The position numbers were made by a program, and so were the translations under genes. Shown in pieces: positions 7,777-15,546 of a DNA stretch of 55,377 nucleotides (positions are counted from its first letter, which is position 1; the number at the start of each line of letters is the position of its first letter). A model generated the notes under the pieces. It made no database searches. It saw nothing but the letters and a program-made list of their open reading frames with translations, and was not told the DNA's origin. This stretch comes from Fibrobacter sp. (lineage in GTDB: Bacteria; Fibrobacterota; Fibrobacteria; Fibrobacterales; Fibrobacteraceae). The stretch is taken from assembly GCA_024398935.1 (NCBI GenBank), contig JAKSIH010000015.1, positions 1 through 55,377 of the forward strand, given 5' to 3'.

Positions 7777-9499
7777 TAGGTGTGAGGTGCGAGGTCGCGC
7801 CTGCGGCGCTTTGAGGTGTGAGGCTTCTCGGACAAGAAAAGCCTTAACTCGTGTTTTGCTTCCTGCTGTCTACTTCCTACTGTCTACTATTCTCGTCGCC
7901 TGCGATTTCCAGGGGCCGTGGAGTTACTATCCGGAAGAGACGGAGGTCTATCAGGGAATCTACACTTTCGGCTACATCGTTGCCGATGAATCTCCATACG
8001 TGTGTTTCTCCAAAGTTTATGAATTGACGGAAAGTTCTGCTGAAAATTTTGCCTTCTATGATAGTGCTGATGTGTCTGTTTCTGGCGTGTTTTCTCCTGA
8101 AGTTGAGGCGGATAGCGAAACAGTCCGATTGACCCCTCTGGAATCATCAGGAAAGCCCAATTGCTTTGCCTATAACCGTCGTTGTCTTGTGATTGGAGAT
8201 GAAGTTTCCTGCGTTGGAGAATCAAAGGTGGGTGTGGCTGGCGAATCCTACACGCTGAATGCAGTCTTTAAGTGGGATAGCGCCGGCCATAAGGTCACCA
8301 CCGAAATGAAGGCTGTTGCAAAGATTCCGACAAAAATTCACGCCAAGGGGGTGATTCCGCCAAGCGCCAGGAATGACGCGGAATTTGTGGAGAATGACTA
8401 CAGGCGTCTGTCCTTTGAATTCCTTGGTTTTCCCTATGATGTTCTGACTTACAAGATTCCTATGGAGTACGACGAAAGTGTTCGCGGCGTCCAGATGACT
8501 TTGAAATACGATACGGCCAATGGTGGCGAGTCCATGAATACCACCATGATGAACATGCTGTCGGCCTTTACGGAGCCAGACTCCATGGGCTATGCCTATA
8601 TGTCCACGAAACGTCCTATGGAAAATACTGCCAGCATGGGCTTTACCACCCGCATGATGTTTGCAGGCCGTAACACCTTGGATACCATGGAATATCCGGG
8701 AATGACAATGCCTATTGGAAAATCCGTCATTCGCTTCTACGCTACAGATCAGGCTTATTCTGACTATCGCAATACGGTGCTTGACGCCATTGAGGACCCT
8801 CGGGTGGTTCCCAAGAGCAATGTGGAAAATGGCATGGGCGTATTCGCCGGAATGTTAAAGGATTCCCTGCTTGTGGAAGTGACTACGGAAGAATTTGTGC
8901 CCTTTGGATACATGGCCCGCGAGAATTGTTTCCGTGAAGGTGGCATGGGGGAACATAAGCCTTTCGAAACAAAATGGTGCCGCCTGAACAAGAAAGATGT
9001 TTGCGTTGCAACTGCTGGAGGATGGTCCAATCTGCGTTTAACCAGTGTGCATCCAAGGTGTGTTGCTGCATATGTTGGATTGTTGATCTGGTATGAGCCA
9101 GAGGTTGAACAATGGCAAAATGAAATAGATCGCTTGGCAAAGAGAGATGATGAATGGTGGGGGGATGCGTCTAGAAGAGAGAAAGTTGTTAAGCAAAAGG
9201 ATGAAATCAACGCCGAAGCTCTGTTGAGCTATTGCATGGAATACAACTTTGAAAACAACAGTGTTGCCAGTTGCGATGCCTTGCGTGAGCAATGTCAGGG
9301 GGCCCTGGAAAAAACCGCCTGTAAGGATTCCCTGTGGCAGTGGTGTTCCGATCGTGATTGGAATATTGAGAAATACAAACAGTGTGGTACAGCCCTAGTA
9401 AGCCGTTATTATTTGGAAAAAATGGAGTCTCCTATCCTAAAACGAGTGGTGGACCTTTGGTGTGAAGAACATCCTGAGGATAAGCAATGCAAACGGTAA
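7760..9499 (+). CDS. Lipoprotein of unknown function in the TonB operon
   Basis: A 579-residue protein that I do not recognise. Its ATG overlaps the receptor stop by 17 bp. Residues 1-31 come from repeat DNA (CEVRGRACGALRCEASR). They are followed by a hydrophobic stretch and a lipobox at residues 45-48 (LVAC), so it should be a lipoprotein. The true start may instead be an in-frame GTG or TTG inside the repeat. The body has beta-rich segments, a Met/Thr-rich central part (MNTTMMNMLSA) and a Cys-rich C-terminal third with CDALREQC and KDSLWQWC. Between a TonB receptor and its energy genes it is likely a periplasmic or surface accessory of the transporter. No catalytic motif was seen. Confidence 0.8.
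   Translation: MSITSNRCEVRGRACGALRCEASRTRKALTRVLLPAVYFLLSTILVACDFQGPWSYYPEETEVYQGIYTFGYIVADESPYVCFSKVYELTESSAENFAFYDSADVSVSGVFSPEVEADSETVRLTPLESSGKPNCFAYNRRCLVIGDEVSCVGESKVGVAGESYTLNAVFKWDSAGHKVTTEMKAVAKIPTKIHAKGVIPPSARNDAEFVENDYRRLSFEFLGFPYDVLTYKIPMEYDESVRGVQMTLKYDTANGGESMNTTMMNMLSAFTEPDSMGYAYMSTKRPMENTASMGFTTRMMFAGRNTLDTMEYPGMTMPIGKSVIRFYATDQAYSDYRNTVLDAIEDPRVVPKSNVENGMGVFAGMLKDSLLVEVTTEEFVPFGYMARENCFREGGMGEHKPFETKWCRLNKKDVCVATAGGWSNLRLTSVHPRCVAAYVGLLIWYEPEVEQWQNEIDRLAKRDDEWWGDASRREKVVKQKDEINAEALLSYCMEYNFENNSVASCDALREQCQGALEKTACKDSLWQWCSDRDWNIEKYKQCGTALVSRYYLEKMESPILKRVVDLWCEEHPEDKQCKR
7777..7824 (+). repeat. R2-type repeat inside the start of a gene
   Basis: GAGGTGCGAGGTCG followed by CTTTGAGGTGTGAGG matches the family at 14388-14450 and, in other orientation or form, at 13464, 22013 and 32149. 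Here it is read in frame as part of the lipoprotein N-terminus. Confidence 0.7.
7866..7890 (+). repeat. Heptamer repeat encoding a signal-peptide core
   Basis: Three successive 7-mers CTGTCTA, CTTCCTA, CTGTCTA (7866-7886), then a partial CTATTCT. They are read in frame as AVYFLLSTI, the hydrophobic centre of the lipoprotein signal peptide of the gene at 7760. The pattern belongs to the same class of degenerate heptamers found between genes elsewhere in the window. Confidence 0.6.
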
Positions 9500-9537
9500 T
9501 GCAATGGAATATTAGGAGTGCTGAAAGGATGCTTCAC

Positions 9538-9575
9538 CTACGTCATTCTGAGAAACGGAGCGACGAGGAATCCAG
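9538..9575 (+). repeat. Short intergenic repeat (GTCATTCTGAG type)
   Basis: GTCATTCTGAG ... CGGAGCGACGAGGAATCC lies between the lipoprotein and the DUF3450 gene. A related copy starts at 13415 (GTCATTCTGACCC ... GAAGAATC). This is a dispersed intergenic repeat of unknown role within the operon. Confidence 0.5.
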
Positions 9576-9587
9576 GAGTGAAAAAGT

Positions 9588-10439
9588 ATGAATATGAAAA
9601 TAAAACTACTGACAGTTCTTTTGTTTACTGCGGTGTTTGTCAGCTATGCCAACGCCGATGTAGATTCCGATATTAGGGATATGCAGCTGGAAAAGGAAAA
9701 GCTGAACAGCGAGATTGCAAAGCTGAATTCCCAGATTGCGGCAACCGATTCCATGCTGAAGGCGGATGATACCCGTTACAAAACTTTGCAGGATCGTTAT
9801 AAGAAGGACAAGGAACGTCGCAAGTCCGAAATCGATTCCTTGAATGCAAAGGTCAAGAGTATGGCGGGCCAGCTCCAGCAGGAACGAAACAAGCAGGCGA
9901 AAGCGAAAAACCGTAGCGAGAACGTGAAGTCCAAACGCAAGGCTTTGGCCTCCGCATTGGCAACTATCAGTAAGCAGCTGGAATTCCAGATTTCCCAGAC
10001 CCTGCCCTGGGATCGCGAAACCCGTCTGGATCGAGCCAAGTCCCTGACCCGCGATATCGAAGGTGGAAACGCCAGCGAAGAGGAGGCTTTCTCCCGCCTG
10101 AAGGCGCTCATTGCCGAGGAAACCAAGTTCGGTGACGAAGTGGCTATCATCAACTCCCCGCTGACCCGTAAGAATGGCGAACTGATTAACGCACAGATTT
10201 TGCGTATCGGCAATCAGTGGATGGTCTATAGCGATGAGAACGGAACGGTCTATGGCGCGCTGGTTCGCAAGTCTGTTGTAGGAGGGGACCGCCCTACCGT
10301 TACTTACGAGTGGGTGGAGGACTTGAACCTGGCCGAACGAGATGCTATCCGTTTTGCCCTGGATGTAAAGCAGGCCAAGAAACCGCCCCAGATGGTGAAC
10401 CTGCCTGTCAGTCTCTCTGTGGTAAGGGAGGGTAAGTAA
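9588..10439 (+). CDS. DUF3450-family periplasmic coiled-coil protein
   Basis: A 283-residue protein with a signal peptide (MNMKIKLLTVLLFTAVFVSYANA) followed by a long heptad-rich coiled coil (residues about 25-130: EKEKLNSEIAKLNSQIAAT and onward). A globular C-terminal part contains NAQILRIGNQWMVYSDENG. This layout and the position directly before a TtpC-like gene match the DUF3450 proteins that precede the TonB2-type systems (DUF3450, TtpC, ExbB2, ExbD2, TonB2, TPR) of gamma-proteobacteria. The likely role is a periplasmic rod that joins or steadies the inner-membrane motor; this is inference. The stop overlaps the next start (TAATG), implying translational coupling. Confidence 0.85.
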   Translation: MNMKIKLLTVLLFTAVFVSYANADVDSDIRDMQLEKEKLNSEIAKLNSQIAATDSMLKADDTRYKTLQDRYKKDKERRKSEIDSLNAKVKSMAGQLQQERNKQAKAKNRSENVKSKRKALASALATISKQLEFQISQTLPWDRETRLDRAKSLTRDIEGGNASEEEAFSRLKALIAEETKFGDEVAIINSPLTRKNGELINAQILRIGNQWMVYSDENGTVYGALVRKSVVGGDRPTVTYEWVEDLNLAERDAIRFALDVKQAKKPPQMVNLPVSLSVVREGK

Positions 10440-12112
10440 TGAAGAATGAAGAATTAACAATGAACAATGATTGTTCTCCAGTGAATAGAGAACCTTTGAA
10501 AGCGAATAATTGTTTCGTTTTTAGGTCTTGGATATTCTGCGTCAGTTTCCTTGTTGTTTCACTTTGTTCCTCTGCCTTTGCCTGGCCCTGGTCCAGCAAG
10601 GAACCTGCTGTAGATAGCGCCAAGATCCGCGACTCCCTGAAGCTCATTGAGTATAAGGAACTGCAGCGGGAAGTGGATGCCCTGACCCGCATTCGCCTGC
10701 AGAAGGCGGACTCTCTTGAAAAGCTGGAGGCACAACACTGGCGCAAGCGTTATAACGAAACCCAGCTGACGGAAGAACACCAGACGGAAACCCGCGAATT
10801 GGATGGCCGCTACTCCAAGCTTTCGACGGACTTGGGCCGTGTCAACGAAGAGGTCATGGCCAGCAAGGATGTGACAAACGATGCGGAAGAAAAGGCAAAG
10901 TCCGATGAAACTGCCTACGATGCCTTGAACACCCAGATCAAGCTTTCCGTGGATAAGTCCCTGGGGGAAGTGACCGGCGATTATCCTGTGGGGATGAACG
11001 ACCGTCTGGTAAACTTGAAGAAGGCCCAGAACGATGTGGATGCGAAGACTCCTAACACTCTTTCTGCCGCCCGACTTTATTTAGGGGACTTGCTGAAGCG
11101 TCACGAACTGACCTATACCCAATCCCTGGACGCAACAACTTCCCAGGTGGGTAGCCGTCCCGACGTGAATGTGAGTCGCCTGCGTCTGGGAACAGTCTTC
11201 CTCGGAGAAGTGGCGACGGACGGTTCCGCCGGCGGTCTCGGCGAAGTCCAGGCATTGCTTCGCTCCGGTGCTCTGCAGGGTAAGATTTTCGAATGGAACA
11301 ACACGCTTCCTCAGGAAATGTCCGCAACTATCCGCACCGCGGTGAAGGACGCCCAGTCCAATTCCGGTGGCGTACTCACAGGCGATGCCTCTGGAAAAGT
11401 CGCAATGAGTGGTCCGCAGGTTACCATCCCTCTGGATGTTCTCCAGAACAAGGCGGTCAAGAATTCCATTACAGATACGAAGGAACTTTCCTGGAAGGAA
11501 GAACTGCAGGCCTTCTTCAAGAAGGGCGGTATCGTGATGTACCCGTTGATGCTGGTGGCTGCTTTCGCCCTGCTTCTCTGTCTGGAACGCTTCATCGTGC
11601 TGACTCTCCGCGGCCGCATTGGAAACCGTTTCGTCAAGAAAATCGAAAAGATGGTTTCCGAGAAGCGCTATGAGGATGCGGCCAATGCTTGCCTGAAAAA
11701 GGAAAGCAGCCTTTCTATGGTCATGTTCTCCGTTCTAAACAAGGCTCGGGAAAATCGGGATGCTGCAGAAAAGTCCCTGCAGGAAGCTCTCCTTCGTGAA
11801 CAGCCCAAACTGGAACGCCGCATGGGACTGCTTGCCGCCATGGGCTCCATCGCGCCGTTGCTTGGCTTGCTGGGTACAGTGACCGGTATCATTACGCTGT
11901 TCAACGTGATTACCGAAGTGGGGACCAACGACGCCCGCGTCCTGGCCGGCGGCATTTCCGAAGCTCTGGTCACTACGGAAACGGGCCTGATCATTGCTAT
12001 CCCCGTCATGATTTTGCATGGTCTTCTCAGCGAAAAAATCGAGAAGGTCACCAGCGAACTTTATGTCCAGAGCACCAGCCTTTTGAACAAGATTTTCCCA
12101 AAGGAAGAGTAG
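10439..12112 (+). CDS. TtpC-like MotA/TolQ/ExbB proton-channel protein
   Basis: A 557-residue protein with a large periplasmic coiled-coil N-terminal part and a C-terminal MotA/TolQ/ExbB channel domain (about residues 355-550). Three membrane helices can be seen: VMYPLMLVAAFALLLCLERF, APLLGLLGTVTGIITLF and GLIIAIPVMILHGLL. This fused form matches TtpC of Vibrio TonB2 systems, which is needed together with ExbB2/ExbD2 for energy transfer. The start overlaps the DUF3450 stop. The first codons (MKNEELTMNN) read through a GAAGAATGAAGAATTAACAA repeat found elsewhere between genes, and the signal-like hydrophobic stretch comes only at about residues 27-47. The N-terminus is therefore unusually repeat-derived, or starts later. 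Confidence 0.9.
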   Translation: MKNEELTMNNDCSPVNREPLKANNCFVFRSWIFCVSFLVVSLCSSAFAWPWSSKEPAVDSAKIRDSLKLIEYKELQREVDALTRIRLQKADSLEKLEAQHWRKRYNETQLTEEHQTETRELDGRYSKLSTDLGRVNEEVMASKDVTNDAEEKAKSDETAYDALNTQIKLSVDKSLGEVTGDYPVGMNDRLVNLKKAQNDVDAKTPNTLSAARLYLGDLLKRHELTYTQSLDATTSQVGSRPDVNVSRLRLGTVFLGEVATDGSAGGLGEVQALLRSGALQGKIFEWNNTLPQEMSATIRTAVKDAQSNSGGVLTGDASGKVAMSGPQVTIPLDVLQNKAVKNSITDTKELSWKEELQAFFKKGGIVMYPLMLVAAFALLLCLERFIVLTLRGRIGNRFVKKIEKMVSEKRYEDAANACLKKESSLSMVMFSVLNKARENRDAAEKSLQEALLREQPKLERRMGLLAAMGSIAPLLGLLGTVTGIITLFNVITEVGTNDARVLAGGISEALVTTETGLIIAIPVMILHGLLSEKIEKVTSELYVQSTSLLNKIFPKEE

Positions 12113-12116
12113 AGAT

Positions 12117-12290
12117 AAGTGGTTAGTGATTAGTGGTTAGTGGTTAGGGATGTCGGGAATACTCCTTAGAGAAAATTAAAGAGATGACCTCCTTGAAATC
12201 GCTAGCATTTGCATCCCGCGTTCCTATCCCCTATCCCCTATCCCCTGTCCCCTAAAAACACTTGCCTCCCTTGTCCCCTATCCCCTTAAA
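12117..12290 (+). repeat. R1 composite intergenic repeat, copy A
   Basis: TTAGTGA/TTAGTGG heptamers (12119-12147) are followed by a core of about 72 bp (TGTCGGGAATAC ... GCATTTGCATCCCGC, to 12219) and then CCCCTAT heptamers to about 12287. It fills the gap between the TtpC-like gene and exbB inside the operon. It contains CCTCCTT, the complement of a perfect ribosome-binding site. Confidence 0.75.
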
Positions 12291-12292
12291 CC

Positions 12293-12955
12293 ATGAACAA
12301 CAACTTATACATCTTTATAGAAGCCCTTCAGAAAACTTACGGTGCCGGCGGCATCGTGATGCTTCCCATTTTGATTTGTGGAGCGATCGGCTTTTATTAT
12401 TTGTATTCGGCCTGGTTCCGTATCGGTCGCGATTATTTCCGCAAGGATTCCCACAAGGTTGTGGAGCGCCTTCGGGCGGACCTGCAGAACAGCGAAAGTG
12501 GAGAAGCGAAAACGGCTCGCGGCCGCCTGAAAAAGCGCGGCGGCATTCTTGCCCGCGAACTTCACCTGGCCTTGAAAGTTGCCATCGAGACTCCCTCGGA
12601 ATATGAAGACTACATGCAGGTGCGAATGATCAAGACCTTGCGCTACATGCAGCAGGGAAATCACATTGTGTCCGTCATGGCGGCGGCAGCACCGCTACTT
12701 GGGCTGCTGGGAACAGTGACCGGCATGGTGTCCACCTTTGAAGTGATTACCCTTTATGGAAACCAGAATCCTGTCCTTATGGCGGACGGCATTTCCGAAG
12801 CCTTGATTTCCACCCAGAGCGGTTTGCTCATTGCATTCCCCCTCACGCTTCTGAAACAGCGTCTGGATGAACGCATCGATATTCTATCCCAGCAGCTACA
12901 GCTGGGCGCTACTGTCATTGAAAACTATTTGACCGCCAGTCACGGCGAGGTATAA
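12293..12955 (+). CDS. exbB: ExbB/TolQ-type proton channel
   Basis: A 220-residue inner-membrane channel protein of the MotA/TolQ/ExbB family. Helix 1 lies at about residues 18-41 (GIVMLPILICGAIGFYYLYSAW). The conserved channel pair is APLLGLLGTVTGMVSTF and ALISTQSGLLIAFPLTLL. It should form the pentameric stator through which protons pass to power TonB, with the ExbD encoded immediately after it. Its stop is directly followed by the exbD ATG. A repeat element (12117-12290) separates it from the upstream TtpC-like gene, and no clear ribosome site is seen in front of the ATG. Confidence 0.93.
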   Translation: MNNNLYIFIEALQKTYGAGGIVMLPILICGAIGFYYLYSAWFRIGRDYFRKDSHKVVERLRADLQNSESGEAKTARGRLKKRGGILARELHLALKVAIETPSEYEDYMQVRMIKTLRYMQQGNHIVSVMAAAAPLLGLLGTVTGMVSTFEVITLYGNQNPVLMADGISEALISTQSGLLIAFPLTLLKQRLDERIDILSQQLQLGATVIENYLTASHGEV

Positions 12956-13360
12956 ATGAATTTTAATCTTCCGCAACGCAAGCAAAAGGATATGGGCATT
13001 GATATGGGCCCCCTGATGGACATCGTGTTCATCTTGCTGATTTTCTTTGTGGTAACCTCCAGCTTTACCCGTGAAACCGGCGTTGATGTAACCAAGCCCC
13101 AGGCGCAAAGTGCCTCCCAGCTGGAAAAGGAAAATCTCCTGATTGCCATTACCCGCGAGGGGACGATCCATATCAATGAACGCCAGGTAGATTTGGCCAG
13201 CCTTCAGGATATTCTAAAACAGTCCCTGGCGAAGACTCCGGATAGAGAGGCTGTCATCATTGCGGATAAGGGCGCAGAAACGGGCGTTCTGGTACAGGTT
13301 ATAGATGCCTGTAACTTGAGCGGGGTGAAGAAAGTCTCTATCGCAGCCCAGGCGGACTAA
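12956..13360 (+). CDS. exbD: ExbD/TolR-type biopolymer transport protein
   Basis: A 134-residue single-span inner-membrane protein. A short cytoplasmic N-terminus is followed by one helix (about residues 18-41, MGPLMDIVFILLIFFVVTSSF) containing Asp22, which corresponds to the essential proton-binding Asp of ExbD. The rest is the periplasmic TolR/ExbD domain ending KKVSIAAQAD. It works with the preceding ExbB to convert the proton gradient into motion of TonB. The ATG follows the exbB stop without a gap, so the two are translationally coupled. Confidence 0.94.
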   Translation: MNFNLPQRKQKDMGIDMGPLMDIVFILLIFFVVTSSFTRETGVDVTKPQAQSASQLEKENLLIAITREGTIHINERQVDLASLQDILKQSLAKTPDREAVIIADKGAETGVLVQVIDACNLSGVKKVSIAAQAD

Positions 13361-13731
13361 TTGGCAATTAACAGTGAACAGTGGTTAGTGATTAGTGGTT
13401 AGGGATGTCGGGTTTGTCATTCTGACCCTGTAAGGGGAAGAATCTAGTGATGGGAAGAATAAAACCTCTAGGAGCGAAGCTCCGACCTCATGCCTCAAGC
13501 GAAGCGTGCCCCCTGAACTAGTGAATAGTGAAGAGTGAATAGTGAAGAATGAAAGATGAAGGGTGAATAGTGAATGGAGATTAGAAACTAGAAATTAGAG
13601 ACTAGGGGTATCGGGAATACACTGCGGGTAAAATAAAGATGTAGCCTCCTTGAAGTCGCAAGCACTTGCATCCCGCCGCCCTAACCCCTAGACCCTAGAC
13701 CCTTGCCCCTAAAATTCCCTAGCCCCTAAAA
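13361..13731 (+). repeat. R1/R2/R3 repeat cluster, copy B
   Basis: No gene was found in this 371-bp gap inside the operon. It holds, in order: TTAGTG heptamers (13383-13405), a GTCATTCTGA repeat (13415-13445), an R2 repeat (13464-13526) with the palindrome GGAGCGAAGCTCC, GTGAATA/GAATGAA heptamers (13520-13575), an R1 core (13605-13678, TATCGGGAATAC ... GCATCCCGC) and CCCTAGA units (13679-13732). Confidence 0.8.
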
Positions 13732-13749
13732 ATGAAGTATTTGAGATGA
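13732..13749 (+). other. Possible five-codon leader ORF coupled to tonB
   Basis: ATG AAG TAT TTG AGA TGA (peptide MKYLR) ends with its stop overlapping the tonB start as ATGA at 13746-13749. It could deliver ribosomes to tonB after the long repeat gap. It may also be chance; no ribosome site is obvious in front of it. Confidence 0.3.
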
Positions 13750-14384
13750 TAAAGAAAATTATAAAACGTTTTTCCATTCTGGTCGTTGCGATCCTCAGCA
13801 GTCTTTTGCTGGTGTTTTCCGTGACGGTCGCAAACCTGTTCATCTCTGGAAAGATGACTCAGCAGAAAAAGTATGTGAAGACGGAGGTGGCTGTCAAGAA
13901 ACCCGAGGAAGTCCAGAAGAAGCAGGAACAGAAAAAGCCTTCCCGCAAGCCCAACCGCCAGAAGTCCAATTCCAGAAGTCCCAAGGCGGGTCCCCGCATG
14001 GCAATGAATCTTGGTACTGCAAGTGCAGGGGGCGGCGCCGCCATTAGCGAAAGCCTGGTGGCGGATTTTCGCGGGGGTGCCATGGCTACGGAAAGCGGGG
14101 ATGTGGATAAGAAACCTACCAGCCGCGCCATGCCCAATTTCCAGGTACCACCCCAGATTCGCGACCGGGAAATTGACGCAACCCTCCGTTTGAGTTTCTG
14201 TGTAGATGTTACGGGCCGCGCCTATGACATTCGCATTATCGAGGAAAGTCCCGCAGGTTCTGGCCTTGCCCAGGCTGGCCGCGACGCTCTGGGAAAAATG
14301 ACTTTTGAGCCTGCAGAAAAAGACGGCAAGTCGGTGCCTTTCTGCGGGATGGAGCAACCGTTCGAGGTGAAGTTCCATGATTAA
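13746..14384 (+). CDS. tonB: TonB energy-transducer protein
   Basis: A 212-residue TonB-type protein. One N-terminal membrane helix (about residues 10-33) is followed by a Lys/Pro/Gln-rich spacer (KKPEEVQKKQEQKKPSRKP) and a Gly/Ala-rich segment. The C-terminal domain (about 135-212: DATLRLSFCVDVTGRAYDIR ... ALGKMTFEPAEKDGKSV) has the TonB/TolA C-terminal pattern. It should span the periplasm and contact the plug of the receptor encoded at the start of the operon. The spacer is short compared with E. coli TonB, as is usual for TonB2-type proteins that depend on TtpC. The stop overlaps the start of the TPR gene by 8 bp. Confidence 0.88.
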   Translation: MIKKIIKRFSILVVAILSSLLLVFSVTVANLFISGKMTQQKKYVKTEVAVKKPEEVQKKQEQKKPSRKPNRQKSNSRSPKAGPRMAMNLGTASAGGGAAISESLVADFRGGAMATESGDVDKKPTSRAMPNFQVPPQIRDREIDATLRLSFCVDVTGRAYDIRIIEESPAGSGLAQAGRDALGKMTFEPAEKDGKSVPFCGMEQPFEVKFHD

Positions 14385-15519
14385 TTCAGGTATGAGGTCG
14401 GACCTTCGGTCCTATGAGGTGCGAGGTCGCTTCGCTTTGAGGTGCTTTGGTTCTTCTCTTAATTCTCTTTACGTCGCACTGAAAAATTTCAGTATCGGCT
14501 GTGTGTTTTTTGCAACGTTTGCTCTGGCGCTTCCGGCTTTTGCGGCGCAGTCTGCTGCCGAACTGGTGGATCGAGCCAACACTCTTTATCGCGATGGTCG
14601 CTTCAAGCAGGCGATTACCTTGTACCGCAAGGCTGCAGACCGTGGTGCCGATCCCACCGCAGTCAGTTTCAACATTGCCAATTCCTACTATCAGATGGAA
14701 AAATATCCGGAGGCAGCCGCCAGCTACCGCAAGGCGGTAGACTTCTCCAGCGGAAAATTCTCTCCGGCCCTTTTCAATATGGCATCCGTCTATTTCAGGC
14801 TGAAGCAATATCCGGAATGCATCGCCGCCTACCATCGGGCCTTAAAGCTGGAGCCGGAAAATTTAAGCGGGTGGCTGTATCTGGGCGAAGCCTACAGCAA
14901 GACAGGCGATAAGGTGGGTGCCCTCCGCGCTATCGAAAAGGCTTACACTCTGGACAAGAACGACATTAGCATTGTCTATCAGCTTTCCGAGGCAAATATC
15001 GCCATGGACGATTATGACCGCGCGGTGGCCGTCATTCGGGAAGGCTACTCCAATAATCCCGAAGAGGTCGATTTCCTGGTGTATCTCGGGGATGTATTCC
15101 GCCTGGAAAAGATGTTTGAGGAAAGTGCCGGCGCCTATCGCGAAGCCCTTTCCATTCGCCCTGACGATACCGCCACCATGTACAAGCTGGCGGATGTCCT
15201 TGTAGAAGATGACAAGCAGTTTGTCGCCATGGATATCCTGAATAACATCGTCCAGATCAAGCCGGACTTTACGGATGCCGCCATCTTTTTAGGAAACCTG
15301 GCATACGACGCCAAGTTCCTGGAACGTGCGGAATTCGCCTACGAACTTGCGGCGAAGAACGGCAATGCCGAAGCGATTTTCGGATTCAAGAACATGGCAT
15401 ACGACGCCCATGCCCAAAAGCGAAATGAGGAAGCTCTCCGCATCCTGAAACTTGCGGAGAAGTACTACCCCGACGATGCGACCTTGAAGGCCGACATTCT
15501 TGGCATGACGGAAGAATAA
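14377..15519 (+). CDS. TPR protein closing the TonB2-type operon
   Basis: A 380-residue protein with a signal-like hydrophobic stretch at about residues 39-56 (IGCVFFATFALALPAFAA) followed by about eight tetratricopeptide repeats (e.g. ALFNMASVYFRLKQYPECIA, LSGWLYLGEAYSKTGDKVGA). It is probably periplasmic. TPR proteins stand at the same place in TonB2-type operons and are thought to organise the complex. Residues 1-29 read through repeat DNA (SYEVRGRFALRCFG), giving a long N-region before the signal; an in-frame GTG or TTG inside the repeat may be the real start. Confidence 0.88.
   Translation: MINSGMRSDLRSYEVRGRFALRCFGSSLNSLYVALKNFSIGCVFFATFALALPAFAAQSAAELVDRANTLYRDGRFKQAITLYRKAADRGADPTAVSFNIANSYYQMEKYPEAAASYRKAVDFSSGKFSPALFNMASVYFRLKQYPECIAAYHRALKLEPENLSGWLYLGEAYSKTGDKVGALRAIEKAYTLDKNDISIVYQLSEANIAMDDYDRAVAVIREGYSNNPEEVDFLVYLGDVFRLEKMFEESAGAYREALSIRPDDTATMYKLADVLVEDDKQFVAMDILNNIVQIKPDFTDAAIFLGNLAYDAKFLERAEFAYELAAKNGNAEAIFGFKNMAYDAHAQKRNEEALRILKLAEKYYPDDATLKADILGMTEE
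14388..14450 (+). repeat. R2-type repeat within the TPR gene start
   Basis: TATGAGGTCGGACCTTCGG ... TATGAGGTGCGAGGTCGCT ... TTTGAGGTGC. The same unit at 7777-7824 is read in the same frame, giving EVRGR and LRC in both proteins. Confidence 0.65.
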
Positions 15520-15546
15520 TTTTTAGACGGGCTTTGCCTACGCTTC

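Noticed and set aside
5239..9499. SusC/SusD glycan-uptake pair
   Set aside because: The receptor is followed by a lipoprotein that shows no SusD-type TPR pattern, and the operon carries its own TonB motor genes, which is not the SusCD layout.
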